DNA from: Komagataeibacter medellinensis NBRC 3288
GTDB lineage: Bacteria > Pseudomonadota > Alphaproteobacteria > Acetobacterales > Acetobacteraceae
Assembly: GCF_000182745.2 (NCBI RefSeq)
Contig: NC_016027.1
Location: 871,001 to 935,000, forward strand
Direction of reading: 5' to 3'
DNA: 64,000 bases
A model generated the notes under the pieces. The model was not told the origin of the DNA, ran no database searches, and saw only the letters and a program-made list of their open reading frames with translations. Shown in pieces: positions 49,559-61,377 of this stretch. Position numbers and translations under genes: made by a program. Numbering within the stretch: the stretch's first letter is position 1; each line of letters begins with the position of its first letter.

Positions 49559-50029
49559 TCAGGCCTTGCGGCGGCGGCCCGACTTGGCGGGCGCATCGCC
49601 ACTACTTGCGGCCATGCCGGCGGAAGCAGCGGTGATCTTGCGGCCAAGCCCGATCTCGCGCGCAAGACTGGAGCGGCGCTCGGCATAGTTGGGGGCGACC
49701 ATGGGGTATTCCGCTGGCAGGCCCCAGCGCTCACGGTACTGTTCGGGCGTCATGCCATAAGCACTCTGCAGGTGGCGCTTGAGCATCTTGAGCTTTTTGC
49801 CATCTTCGAGGCAGACAATGTAATCGGGAAACACCGAGCGCTTGATCGGCACGGCAGGCTGAAGCTTTTCGGGTTCTTCAACCGGACGACTGACACTGGA
49901 CAACGCCTGATATACCTGACGAATCAGGTCAGGTAACACGTCGGCGGCGACACTATTGTTTGAAACATGGGCCGACACGATCTGTGTCGTAAGTTCCAGA
50001 CATGAAAAATCCTGCTCGGTATCAGACAT
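49559..50029 (-). CDS. MucR/Ros family zinc-finger transcriptional regulator
   Basis: Alphaproteobacterial regulator, often controlling exopolysaccharide, motility and surface traits. The 156-residue product has the conserved block DYIVCLEDGKKLKMLKRHLQ followed by YGMTPEQYRERWGLPAEYPM and VAPNYAERRSSLAREIGLGR. Only one cysteine of the canonical zinc finger is present, as in many MucR proteins. The ATG at 50029 has GGAA upstream. The C-terminal tail is Ala/Lys/Arg-rich. A role in exopolysaccharide control here is inference from the family. Confidence 0.92.
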   Translation of the reverse strand: MSDTEQDFSCLELTTQIVSAHVSNNSVAADVLPDLIRQVYQALSSVSRPVEEPEKLQPAVPIKRSVFPDYIVCLEDGKKLKMLKRHLQSAYGMTPEQYRERWGLPAEYPMVAPNYAERRSSLAREIGLGRKITAASAGMAASSGDAPAKSGRRRKA

Positions 50030-50279
50030 CACGCATTCCGTAGCTCCATAACCAACCAACAGCCGCGATATATTCACAAGCCATTAGAAGGGCGTTCATA
50101 TATCAGTCCGTTAATATTTACAATATCAATCACGGAACATTTTCCTATATTCACAATAGAATATTCAACGATCCCTGATCGCAAATTAGTATTAAATAAT
50201 ACCAATTAGTCAAATGTACGTTTTTGTACGAAATTGATACAAAAGTTCTTAATTCAGCCATATCTTTCACTGGCGCTTT

Positions 50280-50684
50280 TCAGGAATCCAGTCCTATACG
50301 GGCAAAGCAGGCAGCATCGGCCTGCCGTTCGGGCGGAATAACGGCTTTTCGGTCGCGCACCAGACCCGCCAGTCGTTCCATATCGCAATCCGGGTCACAG
50401 ATCGCGCAGATCAGGCGCAGGCGCGTCTCCTCCACCGCGTCCCTGATACTGTAGATGACCTGACGCGCTTCCTTGCGCGTTACAACAATTTCAGCACGAC
50501 GAAGTTCCGCCAACTGCTGGCTCAGGGTTGGCTGGCCTATGCCTGTCTGCACCTCGATTTCACCAACGCTCCTTTCGCCATCAAGCAGGCAGGCCAGCAC
50601 CATCAGGCGCTGCGGCTGCGCCAGCAGGCGCAGCCGCAGCACAAGGGTTTCCGCAATTTCGCGCGTTCTGGGCAGGTTGGGCAT
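50280..50684 (-). CDS. ArsR-family regulator, possibly sulfide-responsive (SqrR/BigR type)
   Basis: The 134-residue winged-helix protein has LRLLAQPQRLMVLACLLDGE, SVGEIEVQTGIGQPTLSQQL and RKEARQVIYSIRD, typical of ArsR repressors. It has a cysteine in the second helix (VLACLLDG) and a cluster near residue 93-100 (LICAICDPDC), similar in placement to the two redox-sensing cysteines of BigR/SqrR, which respond to persulfide. It diverges from a TauE/SafE-type exporter, the usual partner of such regulators. The ligand call is inference. Confidence 0.82.
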   Translation of the reverse strand: MPNLPRTREIAETLVLRLRLLAQPQRLMVLACLLDGERSVGEIEVQTGIGQPTLSQQLAELRRAEIVVTRKEARQVIYSIRDAVEETRLRLICAICDPDCDMERLAGLVRDRKAVIPPERQADAACFARIGLDS

Positions 50685-50779
50685 CCACTCGCTCCCTTAC
50701 AGGTCATTTCGGGCGTAATATCATACCCTGCGCGCCATCATTAATACGACCCCTACCGCGCGACTGGCAGCACGGGGGC

Positions 50780-50820
50780 TTGTCAAAACATATACATAAT
50801 ATAATAAATAATTAAACAGT
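50780..50820. promoter_or_regulatory. AT-rich operator/promoter candidate between arsR-like and tauE-like genes
   Basis: A sharply AT-rich stretch (ATATACATAATATAATAAAT and flanks) in an otherwise GC-rich 225-base divergent gap. ArsR/BigR-type repressors bind AT-rich inverted repeats, so this is the most likely regulator site. No exact palindrome is defined. Confidence 0.4.
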
Positions 50821-50909
50821 TCATACACCACGGCCCATGATGGGAACCATGACCATGATCCACCCCCCGTCCGTCACGCCATTGCCGTCCCGGCACGCCC
50901 GCACCGCGC

Positions 50910-51698
50910 GTGCCTGATCTGGTCCAGGGGCTGGCGGGCCTGCTCAGCGGGGGCGTGATCGGCTTCACGCTAGGGCTGGTGGGAGGGGGCGGCTCCATCC
51001 TTGCCGTGCCGCTGCTGCTCTATGTAGTGGGCATGACCGACCCGCACCGGGCCATCGGCACCAGCGCGCTGGCTGTGACCGTCAATGCCCTGTGCAACCT
51101 GGCCCACCATGCCCGCGCTGGCAGCATACGGTGGCGGTGCGCGGGCCTGTTCGCCAGCGCGGGCGTGGCCGGTGCGCTTGTGGGGGCCAGCTTTGGCAAG
51201 GTCATCAACGGGCAGCGGCTGCTGTTCCTGTTTGCCCTGGTCATGCTCGGGGTCGGCGCGCTCATGCTGCGCGGCTGCCGCAAGGCGGGGCCAGAAGCCC
51301 GGGGGCCTGAGCGCATGGCCAGTCTGCCCGTGCTGGCTTACGGTGCCACCACCGGATTCTGTTCCGGCTTTTTCGGCATTGGCGGCGGCTTCCTGATCGT
51401 GCCGGCCCTGCTGGCGGCCACCGGCATGCCCATGCTCAATGCCATCGGCACATCGCTTGTGGCCGTGTGCGCCTTCGGACTGACAACATCGGTCAGCTAC
51501 GCCATGGCGGGACTGGTTGACCTGCCCATGGTGGGTCTGCTGGTGGCGGGCGGCGTGGTGGGAGGCATGGGCGGCACGGTGCTGGCGCGCAGGCTGGGCA
51601 GCCAGCCGCAGCACCTGCGCCTGATCTTTGCGTGCCTGATCTTCCTTGTGGCATTCTACATGATGTGGCGCAGCGCCCGCGCACTGGGGCTGACCTGA
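50910..51698 (+). CDS. TauE/SafE family sulfite/anion exporter-like membrane protein
   Basis: The 262-residue product has about eight membrane segments and two related halves, each with a glycine-rich signature: GFTLGLVGGGGSILAVPLLL near residue 18 and GFCSGFFGIGGGFLIVPALL near residue 150. This is typical of TauE/SafE transporters, which export sulfite or related sulfur compounds. It starts at a GTG; upstream ATGs are out of frame. The divergent ArsR-like gene suggests that it is induced by sulfur species. Confidence 0.9.
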   Translation: MPDLVQGLAGLLSGGVIGFTLGLVGGGGSILAVPLLLYVVGMTDPHRAIGTSALAVTVNALCNLAHHARAGSIRWRCAGLFASAGVAGALVGASFGKVINGQRLLFLFALVMLGVGALMLRGCRKAGPEARGPERMASLPVLAYGATTGFCSGFFGIGGGFLIVPALLAATGMPMLNAIGTSLVAVCAFGLTTSVSYAMAGLVDLPMVGLLVAGGVVGGMGGTVLARRLGSQPQHLRLIFACLIFLVAFYMMWRSARALGLT

Positions 51699-51734
51699 TC
51701 CGCCCCGCATACCACAACGGGACCAATCACAGCC

Positions 51735-52952
51735 ATGCAGCCAGTCACCGTAACCCTTGCCCACCCGCTCGATTTTGCAACATGGCGCGCCATGACCCGC
51801 GTCCTTGTCGCCCGGCATGTGCCACCGCAAGCCATTACGTGGCAGGTCGCAGCACAGGCCGGGGCAGCAAGCCAGCCCCCGCCGCCTGCTCCCGACCTGC
51901 CGGGCTTTTCCATCCTGCGGGAGACGCTGCGCCTGGCAGCCACCACCTTCCAGTCCATGCTGCCCGACCGCGCGGCCCTGGCCTACGGTCTGATCTACGC
52001 CCACGCCACCGGCACCCAACCTGACCCCGCGAACCTTGAACGCATGGAGGCCGCAGCAGCCCAGGTCCGTGCGGAAACCGATGAACTGCGACGCACCCTG
52101 CTTACCCTGATGCAGCCGGGCACCACGCAGCACGCGACCTTTCCTGCCCGCACCTATGCGCCTGAATGCAATGCGCGTTTCATCACCCTCCAGCTTTCAC
52201 TCGCACCATGGCAACTCTCCCTGCCCGGGCGCATGCTGCGCTGGACGGGCGATACCCTGCTGCATGGCCCGCATGCCCCCCTGCACCCGCTGGCGCCATC
52301 CACCCTGCCTCCGCCCGCCCTACCACTGGTGACGGACCTGGATATCAGCCAGATCACCAGCCTGCGCGCGGTGGCGCTGGCGGCGCGGAGCTGCCTCATC
52401 TGCCCCATGGCCCGCCACGCAACCCAGACGGTGTTTGGCGAGGGGGAGCCCACCGCGCGCATGATGTTCGTGGGTGAACAGCCCGGTGACCGCGAGGACC
52501 AGGTCGGCCGCCCCTTCGTCGGCCCAGCGGGCCAACTGTTCGACCGCGCGCTGGCGGAGGCGGGCATAGGTCGCGCGGATGTGTACGTGACCAATACGGT
52601 CAAGCATTTCAAGTTCATCCGGCGCGGCACCCGCCGCATCCATGAAAAGGCCGGACACGAGGAAGTGACCGCCTGCGCGCCATGGCTTGCAGCAGAGCGC
52701 CACCTCATCCGCCCCCGCGTGCTGGTCATGCTGGGAGCCACAGCGGCATCCGCCCTGCTGGGGCGCAGCGTTACAATTGGTCACACGCGTTCGCGTCCCA
52801 TCCCGATGGAGGACGGCAGCACCGGCGTGGTCACGGTCCATCCATCCTATCTGCTGCGCCTACCCGGCGAAGACGCCCGCGCGCGTGAATATGCCCGCTT
52901 TGTGGATGACCTGCGGCTGGCGGCAAGTCACCTGCCCGCCCCCGCGCCCTGA
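51735..52952 (+). CDS. DUF4130-UdgX fusion uracil-DNA binding protein
   Basis: UdgX proteins bind uracil in DNA and become covalently attached through a histidine (known from Mycobacterium). The 405-residue product joins an N-terminal DUF4130-like part (residues 1-190; SILRETLRLAATTFQSMLPD) to a UdgX domain (about 205-400). The UdgX part has GEQPGDREDQVGRPFVGPAG near residue 250, the characteristic insert RGTRRIHEKAGHEEV with the RRIH histidine, and the C-terminal VTVHPSYLLRLP. All key residues are present. The partner radical-SAM repair protein often seen with DUF4130 is not in this window. Confidence 0.88.
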   Translation: MQPVTVTLAHPLDFATWRAMTRVLVARHVPPQAITWQVAAQAGAASQPPPPAPDLPGFSILRETLRLAATTFQSMLPDRAALAYGLIYAHATGTQPDPANLERMEAAAAQVRAETDELRRTLLTLMQPGTTQHATFPARTYAPECNARFITLQLSLAPWQLSLPGRMLRWTGDTLLHGPHAPLHPLAPSTLPPPALPLVTDLDISQITSLRAVALAARSCLICPMARHATQTVFGEGEPTARMMFVGEQPGDREDQVGRPFVGPAGQLFDRALAEAGIGRADVYVTNTVKHFKFIRRGTRRIHEKAGHEEVTACAPWLAAERHLIRPRVLVMLGATAASALLGRSVTIGHTRSRPIPMEDGSTGVVTVHPSYLLRLPGEDARAREYARFVDDLRLAASHLPAPAP

Positions 52953-53066
52953 TGCCGCCGTTCCGCCACGAGGAAAGCCGATGCCAGATATGCATGCGTG
53001 ACACCATTACGTGATAGCAAGATGCGTTATGGATAACGCGCCCCCTGCCGCTGGAAGCCGCATATC

Positions 53067-55271
53067 GTGCCTGCTGACCTCAATCGCCTGCCTCCCGTCC
53101 TGACCCGCCTTTTAAGTGGAAAGCATTTTCCCACTATCCGCGCGCCCGGCTATGCGCGGATGAGCGGGCTGAAATGGCTCTACGCCCCCACGCCCGAAGC
53201 GCTGGCCTTTGCAGTGCGCACCACGGTGGCGGCGCTGATGGCGCTGACCATCGCCATGTGGATGGAACTGGATGACCCGCCATGGGCGGCGATGACCGTA
53301 TGGATCGTGGCCCAGGGATCGCGCGGGGAGAGCCTGTCCAAGGCACGGTGGCGACTGGTGGGTACGGCGGTGGGGGCCATAAGTGCCGTCATCCTTGTAT
53401 GCGCGTTCCCGCAGGCGCCATGGCTGTTCTTCCCCGCCATCAGCATATGGATCGGGCTGTGCTGCATGTGCGCGACACTGGTACGCAACTTCCGCTCCTA
53501 TGCGCTGGTGCTATCAGGCTATACCTGCGCCATCATCGCACTGGCCGCCACGCGCGACCCCGACAACATCTTCATGATCACCATGTCCCGCACCACCTAT
53601 ATCGTGCTGGGCATTACGTGTGAGACGCTGGTGGCGGTGCTGTTCGCGCATAACCTCGCCTCCAGCGCACGGCGGAACATGCGCCAGAAGATCCAGATGG
53701 CGCTGGGCAGCGCAACCGATGCCGTAGCCAACCTGCTGGCGGGTGACGAGGCTGCCTTCATCCGTTCGCGCGCTCTATTCGGCACGATCCTGAGCATCAA
53801 CGACCAGATCGAGTTCAGTGAAGTCGAGATGGGTCCTCACGGGCATGAGGGCGACCACGCGCGCGCAGCCCTTGCGGCGGTGTCGGTCCTGCTCTCACGC
53901 GGTCTGGGCATGATGGCGCGCATCAAGGCGCTGGAGACACGCAACGAACAGTTTACCGAAACCTCGCTGCTGACGCGCACCTTCCTGCTGGGCGTGCCTG
54001 CGCGGCTGGAAAATGATTCCGAGATCCCGCACATCCAGCAGGACCTGCAGGACCTGCGTGGCGTGTGTCGCCAGCGTATAATCGACGCGCTGGCCCATGA
54101 AATCAGCACCACCATCACGACAGAAACAGCCGAGGTGGATGACCTGCTGAACTGCCGCATCCTGCACAATGCACTTGATGAACTGCTGGGCGAACTTGAG
54201 CAGGCGATCCAGGAATTCGATGCCAGCCAGCACGAAATCCGCGGCGACCACTTCCATTTCCGCATCGAGGCCCATCGTGACTTCAAGGAAGCGGCCTATA
54301 ACGGCATCCGCGCCGCCGTGGCCATCGGCGCGTCCGCTGCTATCTGGGAAGTCACGGCATGGGCCAACGGCATCGGCTTCATTACCATGGTCGCAGTGAC
54401 ATGCGGGCTGTTCGCCACACGGGAGAACCCGGTAGTGGGCACCATGAACTTCCTGCGCGGTGCCTGCTGGGCGGTGCTGGTCTCGGGCTTCCTTGTGCTC
54501 CTGTTCCTGCCGCGGCCTGCGGAATTCGAGATGCTGGCCGCCGTCCTGGCCCTGCCCATGATCGCAGGCGGCCTTGCCGCGCGCAACCCGGCCACAGCGG
54601 GGGCGGCAGCATCCTACTGCCTGTTTCTGCCCAACCTGGTGGGGCCGGGCAACCAGACCCGGCTGAACGAGATTGCATATTTCAACGCCTCTTTCGCGCT
54701 GCTGTGCAGTATCGGCTTCGCGGTGCTGATCTTCCGCGCGGTGCTGCCGTTCGACAATGATGAAGAACGCTGGCGCATGCGCAACCGCACGCTGCACGAC
54801 CTGCGCCATCTGGCTTCCGCGCAGCCCATGCCGCGCACACAATCATGGATCGGACGCAACACCGACCGTTTCTCGCGCCTGATCCGCCATGCCGGCCCCA
54901 CGCCCACGCCTACCATCGAGGCCTACCTGCAGGGTACGCTCTCGGCCATGACCATCGGGTTGAACATCATCCGCCTGCGCGTAGTGCTGGAGCGCGGGCA
55001 ACTGCCACCCGCCGCCCATCGCGCCATCGAACTGTTCCTCACCCGCATGTCGCAGTTCAGCGGGCGCTACGGGCGCTTTGGCCGCACGGCGCGGGTGGCG
55101 CGCGGCGCTACGCGCAGCCTGCGGCGGCTGGAAGCCGCAGAAGCCAACATCACCTCGCGCATCGAGATGACCCGCGCCATTGCCTATCTGCTGGTCATTT
55201 CCTATGAACTGGGAGCCAACGCAGCCTTCCTTGATGCCTCCCAGCCCTACCGCGCCAGCGACGCGTCCTGA
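53067..55271 (+). CDS. FUSC family (fusaric acid/aromatic acid) exporter
   Basis: Predicted inner-membrane efflux component of the aromatic acid exporter family (AaeB/FusC-like). The 734-residue product has two blocks of membrane helices (about residues 45-195 and 420-570), each followed by a long cytoplasmic helical region, the standard FUSC layout. Markers include TVAALMALTIAMWMELDDPP, WAAMTVWIVAQGSRGESLSK near residue 80, and AYFNASFALL-like strands near residue 540. It starts at a GTG; MSGLKWLYAP at 53160 is an alternative. No membrane-fusion partner adjoins it. Confidence 0.87.
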   Translation: MPADLNRLPPVLTRLLSGKHFPTIRAPGYARMSGLKWLYAPTPEALAFAVRTTVAALMALTIAMWMELDDPPWAAMTVWIVAQGSRGESLSKARWRLVGTAVGAISAVILVCAFPQAPWLFFPAISIWIGLCCMCATLVRNFRSYALVLSGYTCAIIALAATRDPDNIFMITMSRTTYIVLGITCETLVAVLFAHNLASSARRNMRQKIQMALGSATDAVANLLAGDEAAFIRSRALFGTILSINDQIEFSEVEMGPHGHEGDHARAALAAVSVLLSRGLGMMARIKALETRNEQFTETSLLTRTFLLGVPARLENDSEIPHIQQDLQDLRGVCRQRIIDALAHEISTTITTETAEVDDLLNCRILHNALDELLGELEQAIQEFDASQHEIRGDHFHFRIEAHRDFKEAAYNGIRAAVAIGASAAIWEVTAWANGIGFITMVAVTCGLFATRENPVVGTMNFLRGACWAVLVSGFLVLLFLPRPAEFEMLAAVLALPMIAGGLAARNPATAGAAASYCLFLPNLVGPGNQTRLNEIAYFNASFALLCSIGFAVLIFRAVLPFDNDEERWRMRNRTLHDLRHLASAQPMPRTQSWIGRNTDRFSRLIRHAGPTPTPTIEAYLQGTLSAMTIGLNIIRLRVVLERGQLPPAAHRAIELFLTRMSQFSGRYGRFGRTARVARGATRSLRRLEAAEANITSRIEMTRAIAYLLVISYELGANAAFLDASQPYRASDAS

Positions 55272-55312
55272 CTGTGGCCTGACGCACGACGGGGCTGGAG
55301 ACGGAGCCAGAC

Positions 55313-56653
55313 ATGACCCCTCCCCCCGTTCCCGCCGATGCCGCCCTGCGCGGGCATGTCATCACCTTTCGCGGCAATCCCTTCCTCATGCCGTCCGATG
55401 CAGCACTGGTTGATGAACCCGACGGGCTTGTCATCGTACAGGCGGGGCGCATTACCCATGTCGGCCCGTATGGCCAGACGGTGGCGCACCTGCCCCCGGG
55501 GCTGGACGTAACGGATTACCGCGGCTGCCTGATCTCGGCAGGCTTTGTGGACATGCACGTCCACTACCCGCAACTGCCCATGATCGCGGCCTACGGCGAA
55601 CAGTTGCTGGAATGGCTGGAACGCTACACCTTCCCTACCGAGCGCCGCTTTGCCGATGCGGCTTATGCCACCGCCATCGCCCGGCAGTTCCTGTCCGAAC
55701 TGCTGCGTGGCGGCACCACCACGGCGGCGGTGTACTGCACTGTCCACCCACAATCGGTTAATGCGTTCTTTGCCGAATCCACCCGCCTTGGTACCCGCAT
55801 GGTGGCGGGCAAGGTGCTGATGGACCGCAACGCGCCAGATTACCTGCGGGATACGGCGCAGCAGGGTCATGACGAATCGCTGGCGCTGATCGAACGCTGG
55901 CATGGCAAAAACCGCCAGCATTATGCCGTAACGCCACGCTTCGCCCCTACCAGCACCCCCGCGCAGCTTGAAGCGGCAGGCAGTCTACTGGCGCGTGACG
56001 ACACACTGTTCATGCAGACCCATCTGGCCGAAAACCGGGCAGAAGTGGACTGGGTGGCCGAACTGTTTCCCGAGAGCCGCTCCTACCTTGACGTGTATGA
56101 CCGCGCGGGCCTGGTGCGCCCGCGCAGCGTGATGGGCCACGCCATCCATATTGATGAGCACGACATGCAGCGCTGCCACGCCACCGGCTGCGCGCTGGCA
56201 CATTGCCCCACCTCCAACCTGTTTTTGGGTAGTGGCACGTTCCGGCTGTTCGATGCGCTCTCGCCCACCCGCCTGGTGCGCACGGGTCTGGGCACGGATG
56301 TGGGGGCGGGCACCAGCCTGTCACACCTGCAATCCATGAACGAAGCCTACAAGATTGCCCAGACGGCCGGCCATACGCTGCACCCGGTACAGGCTTTCTG
56401 GCTGGCGACCGCAGGCGGCGCACAGGCGTTACATCTGGACGACGTAATTGGCACGGTGGCACCCGGCATGGATGCGGACCTGTGCATACTGGACCCGAAA
56501 GCAACCCCGCTGCAGGCGCTGCGCGTACAGATGTGCGACAGCACGGCGGACCTGATGTTCACGCTCATGATGCTGGGCGATGACCGCAGCATCCGCGCCA
56601 CGTATGTGGCAGGACGCCTGCTGCACGACCGTGACATGGAAACCGGATTGTAA
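55313..56653 (+). CDS. guaD: Guanine deaminase
   Basis: Converts guanine to xanthine and ammonia in purine salvage. The 446-residue amidohydrolase has the metal site FVDMHVHYPQ near residue 80, VTPRFAPTSTPAQLEAAG near residue 205, THLAENRAEVDWV near residue 235, GHAIHIDEHDM near residue 275, HCPTSNLFLGSGTF near residue 300 and GLGTDVGAGTS near residue 325, as in GuaD rather than other cytosine/adenosine deaminases. A Shine-Dalgarno-like GGAG precedes the ATG. Confidence 0.95.
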   Translation: MTPPPVPADAALRGHVITFRGNPFLMPSDAALVDEPDGLVIVQAGRITHVGPYGQTVAHLPPGLDVTDYRGCLISAGFVDMHVHYPQLPMIAAYGEQLLEWLERYTFPTERRFADAAYATAIARQFLSELLRGGTTTAAVYCTVHPQSVNAFFAESTRLGTRMVAGKVLMDRNAPDYLRDTAQQGHDESLALIERWHGKNRQHYAVTPRFAPTSTPAQLEAAGSLLARDDTLFMQTHLAENRAEVDWVAELFPESRSYLDVYDRAGLVRPRSVMGHAIHIDEHDMQRCHATGCALAHCPTSNLFLGSGTFRLFDALSPTRLVRTGLGTDVGAGTSLSHLQSMNEAYKIAQTAGHTLHPVQAFWLATAGGAQALHLDDVIGTVAPGMDADLCILDPKATPLQALRVQMCDSTADLMFTLMMLGDDRSIRATYVAGRLLHDRDMETGL

Positions 56654-56675
56654 GGGAAATACACACGCGATGCAG

Positions 56676-56765
<90 letters not shown>

Positions 56766-57013
56766 ATACTGCACGCGGTGATGCAGCGGCTTATAGGGGC
56801 GTGCAGGAGTGCGCGCAAGGGGTCTTTTTGCCCTGGCGGCACACCCCATAAAAAATATTGACCTGTGCCCACCCACCCAGTAAAAGCCCGCATTCACCCC
56901 GCGCGGACGGGGCGCCGCTGCAATTGCGGCCAATATAAAAAAGCGACTGGGCCGTGTCGCCTGCACCACCACGGTGCCGCACACGCCAAGAGATCGGAAA
57001 GACAGATAGAGAC

Positions 57014-57328
57014 ATGTTTGCAGTTATCCGTACCGGCGGTAAGCAGTACCGCGTTGCCAAGGACGCCGTCCTGAAGATTGAAAAGCTGGAAGGCGAAGCT
57101 GGCGCCACCATCACCTTCGACCAGGTCCTGGCCGTTGGCGGCGAAGGCGGCACGACCATTGGCGCGCCCACCGTGGCAGGCGCCACCGTCACCGCTACCG
57201 TGATCGCGCAGGACCGCCTGGCGAAGGTCATCATCTTCAAGAAGCGCCGCCGGCAGAACAGCCGCCGCAAGAACGGCCATCGCCAGCCGGTGACCGTGGT
57301 GCGCATCTCCGCGATCAACGCTGCCTGA
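57014..57328 (+). CDS. rplU: 50S ribosomal protein L21
   Basis: Large-subunit ribosomal protein. The 104-residue product has [14 protein letters not shown] at the start, [16 protein letters not shown], and the RNA-binding [18 protein letters not shown]. The ATG at 57014 matches the family start; the longer frame is not conserved. It is followed by rpmA after 62 bases, the conserved bacterial order, and further on by obgE. Confidence 0.98.
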   Translation: MFAVIRTGGKQYRVAKDAVLKIEKLEGEAGATITFDQVLAVGGEGGTTIGAPTVAGATVTATVIAQDRLAKVIIFKKRRRQNSRRKNGHRQPVTVVRISAINAA

Positions 57329-57390
57329 TCCCTACCGGTCACGCGCCGGGCAGGTTTGATCAGAGATTTCAGTTTTAAGGAGTTCAGGCA

Positions 57391-57660
57391 ATGGCACAAA
57401 AAAAGGCAGGCGGTTCGTCCCGTAACGGGCGCGATAGCGCCGGGCGTCGCCTTGGCGTCAAAAAGTTTGGTGGCGAAAGCGTCATCGCAGGCAACATCAT
57501 CGTTCGCCAGCGTGGCACGAAGATGAAGGCCGGTGTGAATGTTGGCGTAGGCCGCGACCACACCCTGTTTTCGCTGGTAGACGGACATGTGAAGTTCGAA
57601 CGCCGCGCAGAAGGCCGGGTGCATGTATCCGTGCAGTCCCTGCCGCTGGCAGCGGAATAA
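57391..57660 (+). CDS. rpmA: 50S ribosomal protein L27
   Basis: Large-subunit protein whose N-terminus reaches the peptidyl-transferase centre. The 89-residue product has [38 protein letters not shown] and [23 protein letters not shown] lies upstream of the ATG. A strong terminator follows. Confidence 0.98.
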   Translation: MAQKKAGGSSRNGRDSAGRRLGVKKFGGESVIAGNIIVRQRGTKMKAGVNVGVGRDHTLFSLVDGHVKFERRAEGRVHVSVQSLPLAAE

Positions 57661-57701
57661 GGCTTAACGCCTTTATCACTGCGGGATTACCCGATATTTA
57701 A

Positions 57702-57733
57702 GGGGGGCGGTCATTCTGGCCGCCCCCTTTTTC
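57702..57733 (+). terminator. Intrinsic terminator after rpmA
   Basis: GGGGGCGG and CCGCCCCC form an 8-bp GC-rich stem around a short loop, followed by TTTTT. It separates rplU-rpmA from obgE. Confidence 0.93.
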
Positions 57734-57739
57734 GTATGA

Positions 57740-60024
<2,285 letters not shown>

Positions 60025-60094
60025 TAAAAAGTTTCCGGGTACCGCCTTTTTCAGGAAGGCGGCGTTCCCTGAGCCTTTTGGAAAAAGCGTTACC
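60025..60094. terminator. Double-hairpin intergenic repeat between convergent genes
   Basis: Copy of the 32723-type family: AAAAAGTTTCCGGGTACCGC, stem GCCTTTTTCAGGAAGGCGGC, then GAGCCTTTTGGAAAAAGCGT. It fills the 71-base gap between the ends of proB and the hypothetical gene at 60096. Confidence 0.75.
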
Positions 60095-60095
60095 T

Positions 60096-60776
60096 TCAGC
60101 CCTCCCGTCGGGGTGGCCAGCGCAAGGTCGGTTCCGCACGCTGCCCGCGTTCAGGCGGCCAGACCGAAGCCCGCAATGGACGTACGGCCGCAGAGTCCGG
60201 TGCACTACCAGGCAAACGACGGCTCCATTCGGAAAGGCTCGGCCCCTCATCCGCACGGGATGCCGGCTCACGGGATGCCGGCGGGGCCTTAGCCGGGCGT
60301 GGCGGCCAGTCTTCCGTCCCGCCACGCCCGGTGGCAGGCTCCGCACGGGGTGGTGCTACCGATACGGGTACCGCCGGTGATGAACGGGGGGCGCGGCGCT
60401 CATAAGCGGGGATGTCGCTCTCATCCTCCACCGGTTCCGGCACTGCGCGGGCGGGCGGCCGGGCGGCGGGCGTGGGGTCCCACACCGGATCGGTCCCCGC
60501 AGGGGCTGGGGGCTGCCGGCGGGGCACGGGAGCGGCAGGATCGGCCTGCGCCACGGGCATGGGGGTGGATGTGGGAGGTGTATTGATCCCCATGGACATG
60601 ACCCGCAGTTCGGCCTGCAGGTCATCAAGCTGGATGGCAAGGTTGTCCAGCCGCCCCTTCACGCCAAAAACCGCAAAAGGCACAAGCAGCCAGACCAGCG
60701 TGAACAGGATACCACCCACCAGCAGCACGGCCTGCGCCCATGGCGGCATCCATTGCGGAAAAAGGGAGGACAGCAT
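60096..60776 (-). CDS. Hypothetical membrane protein with proline-rich tail
   Basis: Not recognised. The 226-residue product has one N-terminal membrane segment (about residues 13-38, WAQAVLLVGGILFTLVWLLV), a short helix that may form a coiled coil (LDNLAIQLDDLQAELRVM), then about 160 residues of low-complexity Pro/Ala/Arg sequence, probably unstructured and cytoplasmic or periplasmic. It lies upstream of proB's end, convergent with it, and just after gapR on the same strand. Confidence 0.65.
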   Translation of the reverse strand: MLSSLFPQWMPPWAQAVLLVGGILFTLVWLLVPFAVFGVKGRLDNLAIQLDDLQAELRVMSMGINTPPTSTPMPVAQADPAAPVPRRQPPAPAGTDPVWDPTPAARPPARAVPEPVEDESDIPAYERRAPRSSPAVPVSVAPPRAEPATGRGGTEDWPPRPAKAPPASREPASRADEGPSLSEWSRRLPGSAPDSAAVRPLRASVWPPERGQRAEPTLRWPPRREG

Positions 60777-60850
60777 ACCGTGAACCTGAACTGGAGTTTA
60801 CCCGGCGGCACGGACCCTATCGCCCGCGCCACCAGGCCATGGCGGGACCG

Positions 60851-61126
60851 TTACATGCCCAGCGCGCGGCGATAGATGTCAAGCAGGGTTTCCTGCTCTT
60901 CCACTTCCGCAGGTTCCTGCTTGCGTAGGCGGATGATCTGGCGGATCACCTTGACATCAAAACCGGCGGATTTCGCCTCGGTGAAAATATCCTTGATATC
61001 GCCCGCCAGCGCCTTGCGTTCTTCCTCAAGGCGCTCGACGCGCTCGATAATGCTGCGCAGGCGGTCGGCGGCAATCCCACCCACGGCGGCAGACGTGTCG
61101 TCCGCCCCGAAATTGTCAGCATTCAT
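60851..61126 (-). CDS. gapR: GapR-like DNA-binding protein (DUF2312)
   Basis: GapR is an alphaproteobacterial nucleoid protein that binds overtwisted DNA and helps topoisomerases during replication (known from Caulobacter). The 91-residue product has the whole family block: AADRLRSIIERVERLEEERK, AGDIKDIFTEAKSAGFDVKV and IRQIIRLRKQEPAEVEEQET, ending LLDIYRRALGM. Confidence 0.95.
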   Translation of the reverse strand: MNADNFGADDTSAAVGGIAADRLRSIIERVERLEEERKALAGDIKDIFTEAKSAGFDVKVIRQIIRLRKQEPAEVEEQETLLDIYRRALGM

Positions 61127-61377
61127 GGCAGATCTCTCCAGATATCGTGATTACCCCGTCAGGCGCCCATCCGTGACATGAAGGGAATGTCACTAGGCGA
61201 TGGGGTGGAACGGCGGGATTATCGCGCCATTGCCCGATGGTCAATGCCAACTTGACAGGCCAGAGAAGCGGGCCGTAATCGAACTAGCAGCCAGTATGCA
61301 GCTTTTGCGGCATACCCCAACCCCACGCATGCTCCCCGGCATGCCTGGCACATCATACAGGCAGGAGGCCACCTTCC

